Below are positions 1 through 8,217 of a DNA stretch of 16,958 nt, one piece after another; the first letter of the stretch is position 1, and every line of letters begins with the position of its first letter. The position numbers and the translations under genes are program-made. The notes under the pieces are model-generated. The model searched no databases. It was not told where the DNA came from and saw only the letters and a program-made list of their open reading frames with translations. Source of the DNA: Halocaridina rubra (taxonomy: Eukaryota; Arthropoda; Malacostraca; Decapoda; Atyidae). The stretch spans positions 260,001 through 276,958 of the forward strand of contig JAXCGZ010005672.1 in NCBI GenBank assembly GCA_037179515.1. The letters are read 5' to 3'.

Positions 1-36
1 TCACAATTAGGTAATCACAAATTAGGTAATCACAAT
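1..36 (+). repeat. 3' tail repeats of an upstream LINE copy
   Basis: The window opens in copies of the 14-base tail unit ATTAGGTAATCACA; one copy has an extra A. The same unit terminates U0 and L1, so this is the end of another head-to-tail element lying before the window. Confidence 0.8.
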
Positions 37-292
37 TAGTTTGAAGCTTCGTAAGAAAACTTGTTTGCAGGATGTAAGGAAATACTTTTTCAGTGTAAGA
101 GTAGTTGATAATTGGAATTGGCTAAGCGAGGAGGTAGTTAATGCTATCTCAATCCATAGTTTTTAGGACAGGTATGATAAGTATCACTAAGTATAAAATG
201 GAAGCGATCAGGAGACGGGAAGATACGAGCTTTGGGCTCTTTCCAGTAAACACAATTAGGTAATCACAATTAGGTAATCACACACACACACA
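37..292 (+). pseudogene. U0: severely 5'-truncated LINE copy (ORF2 C-terminus, 3'UTR and tail)
   Basis: Directly after the tail repeats the sequence enters the LINE at TAGTTTGAAG, equivalent to about position 6243 of L2. It encodes only the last ~50 codons of ORF2 in frame from 38 (SLKLRKKT..., then the NWNWLSEE block). A TAG at 164-166 replaces the AAG codon present in the other copies, so even this fragment is broken. The 3'UTR follows, with the hairpin arms at 215-221 and 241-247; the right arm reads TTCCAGT instead of TTCCCGT, which weakens the stem. Tail repeats run from about 251 to 280 and change into a (CA)n run. No target-site duplication is visible, because both ends lie within LINE tail sequence. 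Confidence 0.8.
278..292. repeat. (CA)n run between the U0 tail and the L1 5' end
   Basis: The last tail unit ends in a pure CA dinucleotide run that abuts the first base of L1 homology (CGATACAG at 293). It probably expanded from the ...TCACAC end of the tail unit. Its length is likely polymorphic. Confidence 0.85.
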
Positions 293-470
293 CGATACAG
301 AACACAGGAAGAGATGGGAAAGATAAAAAAAAACTTGTTGCAAGAGGCAAGAAGGTTAAATGATGAAAAAAATGAAGAAGAGAAGAAAAAATTTCATTTC
401 AGAGTTCTTCCAGACAAAGCGGAGATAAAGAAGATAATGACAGAAGATCAGGGGATGGGGCCTCATTAAG
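293..470 (+). repeat. 5' region direct repeat, copy 1
   Basis: CGATACAGAACACAGGAAG through GGCCTCATTAAG. It is repeated at 503-677 with a period of 210 bases and several substitutions, plus a length change in an A-run (329-337 versus the second copy). It is read in the same frame as the second copy (210 = 70 codons) and ends in the same TAA (467-469). The spacer 471-502 occurs once. It could be a 5'UTR-type monomer duplication, as seen in some LINEs, or a duplication of the ORF1 3' end. Confidence 0.85.
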
Positions 471-490
471 ACCTTCAAGAATGCAAAGAA

Positions 491-676
491 GTGTTCATTA
501 GACGATACAGAACACAGGAAGAGATGGGAAAGATCAAAAACTTGTTGCAAGAGGCAAGAAGGTTAAATGATGAAAGAAATGAAGAAGAGAAGAAAAATTT
601 TCGTTACAGAATACTTCCAGACAAAGGGGAGATAAAGAAGATAATGACAGAAGATCAGGGGATGGGGCCTCATTAA
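491..676 (+). CDS. Small ORF1-like remnant (61 aa), unknown function
   Basis: The frame starts at ATG 491 and ends at TAA 674-676. The product is short, highly charged and probably helical, rich in E/K/R (QEEMGKIKNLLQEARRLND, EEEKK), with no zinc knuckle or other domain visible. The first 5' repeat encodes a close variant in the same frame (from about 278 to the TAA at 467), so the frame as a whole reads as a duplicated 70-codon module with a stop after each copy. I infer that it is the C-terminal end of the element's ORF1, or of an N-terminal extension of ORF2, because it sits immediately before the endonuclease and overlaps its open frame. I do not recognise a specific family. It could also be a chance open frame in A-rich 5'UTR, although the reading frame is maintained across both repeats. 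Confidence 0.45.
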   Translation: MFIRRYRTQEEMGKIKNLLQEARRLNDERNEEEKKNFRYRILPDKGEIKKIMTEDQGMGPH

Positions 677-677
677 G
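503..677 (+). repeat. 5' region direct repeat, copy 2
   Basis: Second copy of the segment at 293-470. It directly precedes the endonuclease ORF. Unlike copy 1 it contains AAATTTT at 595-601, because copy 1 has a longer A-run followed by only TTT. Confidence 0.85.
583..676 (+). other. ORF1/ORF2 frame overlap with a slippery-type heptamer
   Basis: The endonuclease-RT frame is open upstream of its first usable start as far as 583 (TGA at 580-582) and contains no ATG in that stretch. It overlaps the small upstream frame for about 94 bases. At 595-601 the upstream frame reads A AAT TTT, a canonical X XXY YYZ -1 frameshift heptamer in the correct phase, and a -1 shift leads exactly into the ORF2 frame. 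No strong downstream pseudoknot was established by eye, so use of the site is an inference. Confidence 0.35.
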
Positions 678-678
678 A

Positions 679-3342
679 TTGTTATACACAAATGCTGATG
701 GATTAGCTGGTAAGGCAGTAGAATTAAAAGATAGGATTCACAACAGTAAGGCAGATATAGTAGCAATTACAGAGACTAAGTTGAGTGAGGACATAAACAG
801 TGTCACAGTTTTTCCTAAGGGCTTCAGAATACTAAGGGTTGAAAGATCTGAGAGGACTGGTGAAGGGATAGCACTGCTCATAAGTGAGAGGATTCAAGTT
901 GAAGAAATAAACTTGGCTATAGAAAGTGAGTTCAGGGAATTTCTTGTTGCTCGCATAAATACTGGGTCAGAGAGCATTATAATAACTGTTGTATACAACC
1001 CACCAAGGAACCAAAATAGGCTTGAAATTTATGAGGAAAGTCATATAGGTACTATTGAAGTCATAAACTCAGTTGTTAACATGGCACGGGAGAAAAAATG
1101 TAGGATTTTGATTATGAGAGACTTTAATCATAAAGAGATAGATTGGATAAATCTTGACCCACACAGTGGTGAGGACTCATTCGGGGCAAGATTCCTAGAT
1201 TGCGTACAAGGGAATTTCCTACACCAACATGTAATGGAACCAACAAGAGCCAGGGGTGGGGATGAGCCATCACTACTTGATCTAGTGTTCACAGATAATG
1301 TGTTGGATATTGAAAATATTGAGTATGAACCACCAATTGGAAAGAGTGACCACTGTGTGTTGTTGATGGAGTATATCATTGAGGATATTCTTCCTGAGAG
1401 TAGAGGCACTGAGGACATGAGGAGGAACTATCCGAAAGGAGATTACATCAAAATGAATGAGCTTTTTGCAGTTATTGACTGGAGAACCTTATTTTACAAC
1501 AAATCTGTACAAGAAATGTATGACATCTTTTGTGAGAAATATGGGAAGATAGTAGATTGCTGCATACCTGTCACCAAAGTAGGTGTAATTCATGCCAGAG
1601 AGAAATGGTTCGATAATGGGTGTAAAAGAGCTAAGGAGTGGAGAGACAAATGCTGGAAAAGGTATAGGAGGAGAAAAAACATAAGTGCCTGGCAAACCTA
1701 CAAAAGAGCAAGAAATGACTACCTAAGTAAAAGGAGAGAGGCAGAGAGAGATTATGAGAGGGACATCACCAGGAAGGCTAAAGAAAATCCCAAGCTTTTC
1801 CACAGCTTTATCAGAGGGAAACTGAAGGTAAAAGAACAGGTTTTAAGGCTAAAGAGAGCGGATGGAAGCATCACTGAGATGGACGAAGAGATCTGCAAAG
1901 AATTGAACAAGGAGTTTCAGTCAGTATTTACAGTAGAAAATACCCCACCCCCTCAGATTGCAGTGATAGAAGCTCAAGGGCCGGTATTAGAGAACATCAA
2001 CCTTACAGCCACAGAGGTATGCAAAGCGCTGATGGATTTAGATGTTCATAAAGCTACAGGTCCTGATGACATATCCCCTCATGTGCTTAAAAAATGCGCA
2101 AACACAATATCAGTGGCACTAAGTATCATATTTAAGGAGTCACTGGAGTCGGGGGAGATTCCAAGATGCTGGAAACAAGCAAATGTGATACCTATCTTCA
2201 AAAAGGGAAGGAGGGATACGGCTCTGAACTATAGACCAGTTTCCTTGACCAGCATAGTTTGCAAAGTTATGGAGAAACTACTAAGGAAACATATCTCTCT
2301 TCACTTGGAATCCTTCAACTTTTTGTCAGTGAGGCAACATGGCTTCAGAGAAGGTAGATCAACAGTAACAAACTTATTAGAATTTTATGATGAGGTAAGC
2401 CAAATCTTACAGGAAAGAGAGGGTTGGGTAGATTGCATATTCCTAGACTTCCAGAAAGCGTTTGACACTGTTCCACATGGGAGACTTATTAGGAAGCTGC
2501 ACTCAATGGCTAGAATAGGTGGAAATGTTTTGGAATGGATAAAAACTTACTTAGAAGGAAGGGAACAGAGGGTTAGAGTAAGACACTCAGTGTCTGAATG
2601 GAGAAGAGTTAGTAGTGGAGTTCCACAGGGTTCAGTTTTAGGGCCACTTTTGTTCCTTGTATATGTAAATGACCTACCAGAGTGTGTAAATTCATTCATA
2701 AATATGTTTGCAGATGATGCAAAGATTGTGAAGAAAGTAAAAAACGAGAACAATGGTAGAGAACTTCAGGAGGATCTAATTAATCTGTATGAGTGGTCAG
2801 AAAAGTGGCTAATGAAATTCAATACCTCAAAATGTAAGGTAATGAGAATGGGTACAAGTGCAAGAAGGCCCAAGCTTGACTACTCGGTGGCTGGAGTACA
2901 ACTTCAAGAGACAGAAAATGAGAGAGATCTAGGAGTAAACATACTGGCAGATTTGTCTCCAGAAATACATATAAATGGCGTAGTAAGGGCAGCATATGCA
3001 TTCTTATCAAATATAAGGGTAGCCTTCAGGCACATGGACAAGGAAATGTTCAGAAATATTTATGTAACCTATGTGAGGCCAAAACTCGAATATGCAGCCC
3101 CCTTTTGGAATCCGCACTTGAAAAAGCATATAGCTAAGCTTGAAAAAGTTCAAAGACATGCCACGAAACTGGTGCCAGAAATACGCAATCTCGGTTATGA
3201 TGAGAGGCTGAGGGAATTAGACTTGCCATCACTCGAAGCTAGAAGAGTAAGGGGGGATATGGTGACAGTCTTTAAATTCCTTCATGGTTATGATAGAGTG
3301 GATAGGGATGGATATTTCGATATGGCTGGCTCTAGAACTTGA
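679..3342 (+). pseudogene. L1 ORF2: endonuclease-reverse transcriptase, prematurely terminated
   Basis: Encodes the LINE retrotransposition protein, which nicks target DNA and reverse-transcribes the element RNA at the nick. Counting from TTG 679 as residue 1 (there is no early ATG; the frame is open from 583), the EEP domain covers residues 1-230. It shows NADG at 5-8, ITETK with E32, VVYNPP near 106, DFN at 148-150, LLDLVFTD ending at D206, and SDH at 223-225. RDFN replaces the usual GDFN (R147). The RT domain spans about 490-780: NYRPVSL from 517, motif A LDFQKAFD (D590, D596), motif B PQGSVLG from 649, and motif C FADD (catalytic D679 and D680). The conserved C-terminal helical region follows (YVRPKLEYAAPFWNP, then LEKVQRHATKLVP). 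A TGA at 3340-3342 replaces AGA; without it the frame runs to TAA 3499-3501, so 53 codons are lost. Otherwise the ORF is undamaged, which suggests a young copy. Confidence 0.9.
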
Positions 3343-3501
3343 GGTCATGGTTTGAAGCTTCGTAAGAAAACTTGTTTGCAGGATGTAAGGAAATACTTTT
3401 TCAGTGTAAGAGTAGTTGATAATTGGAATTGGCTAAGCGAGGAGGTAGTTAATGCTATCTCAATCCATAGTTTTAAGGACAGGTACGATAAGTATCACTA
3501 A
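3343..3501 (+). pseudogene. L1 ORF2 C-terminal extension beyond the premature stop
   Basis: It continues in the same frame as the upstream ORF with the conserved ending KYFFSVRVVDNWNWLSEEVV and terminates in ...DKYH-TAA, as in L2 and most array units. The block is separated from the main ORF only by the single AGA-to-TGA change. This ending is the usual C-terminal tail of LINE ORF2 proteins in this group. Confidence 0.85.
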
Positions 3502-3590
3502 GTCTAAAATTGAAGCGATCAGGAGACGGGAAGATACGAGCTTTGGGCTCTTTCCCGTAAACACAATTAGGTAATCACAATCAGGTAATC
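3502..3590 (+). other. L1 3'UTR and tandem-repeat tail
   Basis: Very short 3'UTR (about 60 bases) ending in ATTAGGTAATCACA and a variant ATCAGGTAATCACA. There is no AATAAA-type polyadenylation signal and no poly(A). The tail runs straight into L2 at ACACAAATGC (3591). ACAC is shared by the tail and by the L2 start, so the exact joint is ambiguous by 4 bases. Confidence 0.8.
3526..3558 (+). promoter_or_regulatory. Conserved 3'UTR stem-loop
   Basis: ACGGGAA (3526-3532) pairs with TTCCCGT (3552-3558). Inside it, GAGC (3538-3541) pairs with GCTC (3547-3550) around a TTTGG loop. The structure recurs in the other copies, just before the terminal repeats. In LINEs with short-repeat tails such as eel UnaL2, a 3' stem-loop followed by tail repeats is the known template recognition signal for the RT, and I infer the same role here. 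Confidence 0.55.
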
Positions 3591-3595
3591 ACACA

Positions 3596-6398
3596 AATGC
3601 TGATGGATTAGCTGGTAAGGCAGTAGAATTAAAAGATAGGATTCACAACAGTAAGGCAGATATAGTAGCAATTACAGAGACTAAGTTGAGTGAGGACATA
3701 AACAGTGTCACAGTTTTTCCTAAGGGCTTCAGAATATTAAGGGTTGAAAGATCTGAGAGGACTGGTGGAGGGATAGCACTGCTCATAAGTGAAATGATTC
3801 AAGTTGAAAAAATAAACTTGGCTATAGAAAGTGAGTTCAAGGAATTTCTTGTTGCTCGCATAAATACTGGGTCAGAGAGCATTATAATAACTGTTGTATA
3901 CAACCCACCAAGGAACCAAAATAGGCTTGAAGTTTATGAGGAAAGTCATATAGGTACTATTGAAGTTATAAACTCAGTTGTTAACATGGCACGGGAAAAA
4001 AATGTAGGATTTTGATTATGTGAGACTTTAATCATAAAGAGATAGATTGGATAAATCTTGACCCACACAGTTGTGAGGACTCATTCGGGGCAAGATAGCG
4101 TACAAGGAAATTTCCTACACCAACATGTAATGGAACCAACAAGGGCCAGGGGTGGGGATGAGCCATCACTACTTGATCTAGTGTTCACAGATAATGTGTT
4201 GGATATTGAAAAAATTGAGTATGAACCACCAATTGGAAAGAGTGACCACTGTGTGTTGTTGATGCAGTATATCATTGAGGATATTCTTCCTGAGAGTAGA
4301 GGCACTGAGGACATGAGAAGGAACTATCCAAAAGGAGATTACATCAAAATGAATGAGCTTTTTGCAGTTATTGACTGGAGAACCTTATTTTACAACAAAT
4401 CTGTACAAGAAATGTATGACATCTTTTGTGAGAAATATGGGAAGATAGTAGATTGCTGTATACCTGTCACCAAAGTAGGTGTAATTCATGCCAGAGAGAA
4501 ATGGTTCGATAATGGGTGTAAAAGAACTAAGGAGTGGAGAGACAAATGCTGGAAAAGGCATAGGAGGAGAAAAAACATAAATGCCAGGCAAACCTACAAA
4601 AGAGCAAGAAATGACTACCTAAGTAAAAGGAGAGAGGCAGAGAGAGACTATGAGAGGGACATCACCAGGAAGGCTAAAGAAAATCCCAAGCTTTTCCACA
4701 GCTTTATCAGAGGAAAACTGAAGGTAAAAGAACGGGTTTTAAAGCTAAAGAGAGCGGATGGAAGCATCACTGAGACGGATGAAGAGATCTGCAAAGAATT
4801 GAACAAGGAGTTTCAGTCAGTATTTACAGTAGAAAATACCCCACCCCCTCAAATTGCAGTGATAGAAGCTCAAGGGCAGGTATTAGAGAACATCAACCTT
4901 ACAGCCACAGAGGTATGCAAAGCGCTGATGGATTTAGATGTTCATAAAGCTACAGGTCCTGATGACATATCCCCTCATGTGCTTAAAAAATGCGCAAACT
5001 ACAATATCAGTGGCACTAAGTATCATATTTAAGGAGTCACTGGAGTCAGGGGAGATTCCAAGATGCTGGAAACAAGCAAATGTGATACCTATCTTCAAAA
5101 AGGGATGGAGGGATACGGCTCTGAACTATAGACCAGTTTCCTTGACCAGCATAGTTTGCAAAGTTATGGAGAAACTACTAAGGAAACATATCTCTCTTCA
5201 CTTGGAATCCTTCAACTTTTTGTCAGTGAGGCAACATGGCTTCAGAGAAGATAGATCAACAGTAACAAACTTATTAGAATTTTATGATGAGGTAAGCCGA
5301 ATCTTACAGAAAAGAGAGGGTTGGGCAGATTGCATATTCCTAGACTTCCAGAAAGCGTTTGACACTGTTCCACATGGGAGACTTATTAGGAAGCTGCAAT
5401 CAATGGCTAGAATAGGTGGAAATGTTTTGGAATGGACAAAATCTTACTTAGAAGGAAGGGAACAGAGGGTTAGAGTAAGACACTCAGTGTCTGAATGGAG
5501 AAGAGTTAGTAGTGGAGTTCCACAGGGTTCAGTTTTAGGGCCACTTTTGTTCCTTGTATATGTAAATGACCTACCAGAATCTGTAAATTCATTCATGAAT
5601 ATGTTTGCAGATGATGCAAAGATTGTGAAGAAAGTAAAGAACGAAAACAATGGTAGAGAACTTCAGGAGGATCTAAATAGTCTGCATGAGTGGTCAGAAA
5701 AGTGGCTAATGAAATTCAATTCTTCAAAATGTAAGGTAATGAGAATGGGTACAAGTGCAAGAAGGCCCAAGCTTGACTACTCGGTGGCTGGAGTACAACT
5801 TCAAGAGACAGAAAATGAGAGAGATCTAGGAGTAAACATACTGGCAGATTTGTCTCCAGAAATACATATAAATGGCATAGTAAGGGCAGCATATGCATTC
5901 TTATCAAATGTAAGGGTAGCCTTCAGGCACATGGACAAGGAAATGTTCAGAAATATTTATGTAACCTATGTGAGACCAAAACTCGAATATGCAGCCCCCT
6001 TTTGGAATCCGCACTTGAAAAAGCACATAGCTAAGCTTGAAAAAGTTCAAAGACATGCCACGAAACTGGTGCCAGAAATACGCAATCTCAGTTACGATGA
6101 GAGGCTGAGGGAATTAGACTTACCATCACTCGAAGCTAGAAGATTGAGGGGGGATATGGTGACAGTCTTTAAATTCCTTCATGGTTATGATAGAGTGGAT
6201 AGGGATGGATATTTTAATATGGCTGGCTCTAGAACTAGAGGTCATAGTTTGAAGCTTCGTAAGAAAACTTGTTTGCAGGATGTAAGGAAATACTTTTTCA
6301 GTGTAATAGTAGTTAATAATTGGAATTGGCTAAGCGAGGAGGTAGTTAATGCTATCCCAATCCATAGTTTTAAGGACAGGTATGATAAGTATCACTAA
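3596..6398 (+). pseudogene. L2 ORF2: endonuclease-reverse transcriptase pseudogene
   Basis: Same protein as in L1, broken into three open segments. Segment 1 (3596-4015) covers the N-terminal half of the endonuclease (NADG, ITETK, VVYNPP). One base lost in the A-run near 4003 shifts the frame. In the shifted frame, TGA at 4021-4023 stands where L1 has AGA (the Gly position of GDFN). An 8-base loss near 4096 removes part of GARFLDC and restores phase. Segment 2 (to 5032) contains LLDLVFTD, SDH and the linker up to HKATGPDD. One extra T near 5001 shifts again. Segment 3 (about 5000-6398) holds the complete RT: NYRPVSL, LDFQKAFD, PQGSVLG, FADD (catalytic Asp codons at 5610 and 5613) and the intact C-terminus to TAA 6396-6398. 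It cannot make a functional full protein, although the RT half is open. Confidence 0.9.
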
Positions 6399-6495
6399 GT
6401 ATAAAATGGAAGCGATCAGGACAGGGGAAGATACGAGCTTTGGGCTCTTTCCCGTAAACACGATTAGGTATGTACAATTAGGTAAGTACACACAT
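6399..6495 (+). other. L2 3'UTR and tail, joined to the first array unit
   Basis: TATAAAATGG at 6400-6409 follows the ORF2 stop. The hairpin arms GGGAA (6425-6429) and TTCCC (6449-6453) are kept, although the sequence just outside the left arm differs from other copies (ACAGGGGAAG). The tail units end in ACACACAT and are followed at 6496 by AGGGTAGCC, the fixed start of all complete array units. Confidence 0.8.
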
Positions 6496-7063
6496 AGGGT
6501 AGCCTTCAGGTACATGGACAAGGAAAGGTTCAGAAATATTTATGTAACCTTTGTGAGGCCAAAACTCGAGTATGCAGCCCCCTTTTGGAATCCGCACTTG
6601 AAAAAGCACATAGGTAAGCTTGAAAAAGTTCAAAGACATGCCACGAAACTGGTGCCAGAAATACGCGATCTCAGTTATGATGAGAGGCTGAGGGAATTAG
6701 ACTTACCATCACTCGAAGCTAGAAGAGTGAGGGGGGATATGGTGACAGTCTTTAAATACCTTCATGGTTATGATAGAGTGGATAGGGATCGATTTTTTGA
6801 TATGACAGGCTCTAGAACTAGAAGTCATAGTTTGAAGTCTTTGCAGGATGTAAGGAAATACTTTTTCAGTGTAAGAGTAGTTGATAATTGGAATTGGCTA
6901 AGCGAGGAGGTAGTTAATGCTATCTCAATCCATAGTTTTAAGGACAGGTATGATAAGTATCACTAAGTATAAAATGGATGCGATCAGGAGACGGGAAGAT
7001 ACGAGTTTTGGGCTCTTTCCCGTAAACACAATTAGGTATATACAATTAGGTAAGTACACACAT
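6496..7063 (+). repeat. Array unit S1 (568 bp)
   Basis: An open frame runs from 6349 (or ATG 6406 in TATAAAATGG) through the junction to TAA 6964-6966, encoding 205 residues. It has a unique 15-base in-frame deletion near 6838 (TTGAAGTCTTTGCAGG). It keeps some L1/L2-like bases (TCCGCAC at 6591) lost in later units, but already has GGTAAG in place of GCTAAG near 6613. Confidence 0.9.
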
Positions 7064-7634
7064 AGGGTAGCCTTCAGGCCCATTGACAAGGAAATGTTCA
7101 GAAATATTTATGTAACCTATGTGAGGCCAAAACTCGAATATGCAGCCCCCTTTTGGAATCCACACTTGAAAAAAGCACATAGCTAAGCTTGAAAAAGTTC
7201 AAAGACATGCCACGAAACTGGTGCTAGAAATACGCAATCTCAGTTATGATGAGAGGCTGAGGGAATTAGACTTACCATCACTCGAAGCTAGAAGCTTGAG
7301 GGGGGATATGGTGACAGTCTTTAAATTCCTTCATGGTTATGATAGAGTGGATAGGGATCGATTTTTTGATATAGCAGGCTCTAGAACTAGAGGTCATAGT
7401 TTGAAGCTTCGTAAGAAATTGTAAGGAAATACTTTTTCAGTGTAAGGGTAGTTGATAATTGGAATTGGCTAAGCGAGGAGGTAGTTAATGCTATCTCAAT
7501 CCATAGTTTTAAGGACAGGTATGATAAGTATCACTAAGTATAAAATGGAAGCGATCAGGAGACGGGAAGATACGAGCTTTGGGCTCTTTCCCGTAAACAC
7601 AATTACGTATGTACAATTAGGTAAGTACACACAT
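7064..7634 (+). repeat. Array unit S2 (571 bp), frameshifted
   Basis: One extra A in the run near 7171 ends the first frame at 7184-7186 (ORF 6917-7186). The frame resumes at 7221-7424. A 13-base loss near 7416 (AAGAAATTGTAAGG) then removes the DNWNW ending. It retains the L1/L2-like GCTAAG at 7182-7187. The 13-base deletion allele is shared with S12, S13, S18 and S19. Confidence 0.9.
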
Positions 7635-8217
7635 AGGGTAGCCTTCAGGCACATGGACAAGGAAATGTTCAGAAATATTTATGTAACCTATGTGAGGCCA
7701 AAACTCGAATATGCAACCCCCTTTTGGAATCCACACTTGAAAAAGCACATAGGTAAGCTTGAAAAAGTTCAAAGACATGCCACGAAACTGGTGCCAGAAA
7801 TACGCAATCTCAGTTATGATGAGAGGCTGAGGGAATTAGACTTACCATCACTCGAAGCTAGAAGATTGAGGGGGGATATGGTGACAGTCTTTAAATTCCT
7901 TCATGGTTATGATAGAGTGGATAGGGATCGATTTTTTGATATGGCAGGCTCTAGAACTAGAGGTCATAGTTTGAAGCTTCTTAAGAAAACTTCTTTGCAG
8001 GATGTAAGAAAATACTTTTTCAGTGTAAGAGTAGTTGATAATTGGAATTAGCTAAGCGAGGAGGTAGTTAATGCTATCTCAATCCATAGTATTAAGGACA
8101 GGTATGATAAGTATCACTAAGTATAAAATGGAAGCGATCAGGAGACGGGAAGATACGAGCTTTGGGCTCTTTCCCGTAAACACAATTAGGTATGTACTAT
8201 TAGGTAAGTACACACAT
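7635..8217 (+). repeat. Array unit S3 (583 bp), nonsense at a conserved Trp
   Basis: ORF 7488-8051. TAG at 8049-8051 replaces the TGG of NWNW. The same TGG-to-TAG allele occurs in S10 (12128) and S16 (15326). First unit of the standard 583 length, with the CTTCTTAAG variant of the 3' coding part. Confidence 0.9.

Larger units (their letters stand above)
293..3590 (+). mobile_element. L1: near full-length non-LTR retrotransposon (EEP + RT, CR1/jockey-like)
   Basis: In order it holds a duplicated 5' segment (293-677), a small ORF1-like frame (491-676), a long endonuclease-RT ORF (open 583-3339, natural end 3501), a short 3'UTR with a hairpin (3526-3558) and two imperfect 14-mer tail units up to about 3590. 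There are no LTRs, integrase or poly(A) tail. Short tandem 3' repeats in place of poly(A), and the order EEP then RT with no C-terminal RNase H, are known traits of the CR1/L2/Rex1-type clades; exact clade assignment needs a phylogeny. Both flanks are other copies of the same family in the same orientation. The true 5' end may lie further upstream, since the ORF1 region is only a remnant. Confidence 0.9.
3591..6495 (+). mobile_element. L2: second LINE copy, 5'-truncated, head-to-tail with L1
   Basis: Homology to L1 resumes at ACACAAATGC (equivalent to 686-695 of L1) and continues collinearly through ORF2 and the 3'UTR, so this copy lacks only the 5' repeats and ORF1-like region. The two elements are very similar throughout. 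L2 differs by scattered substitutions, a 1-base loss near 4003, an 8-base loss near 4096 and a 1-base gain near 5001. Its tail is not the L1 type. It reads ATTAGGTATGTACA followed by ATTAGGTAAGTACA (6463-6490), the version found in most array units, which ties L2 to the origin of the array. Confidence 0.9.

Noticed and set aside
278..300. Target-site duplications around U0, L1 or L2
   Set aside because: Flanks are tail repeats of the same family, so short matches are expected and cannot be told from true duplications.
3591..6495. L1 and L2 as the two LTRs, or paired halves, of one LTR retroelement
   Set aside because: Each contains its own EEP and RT. There is no primer binding site, polypurine tract, protease or integrase, and the ends are 3' tail repeats.
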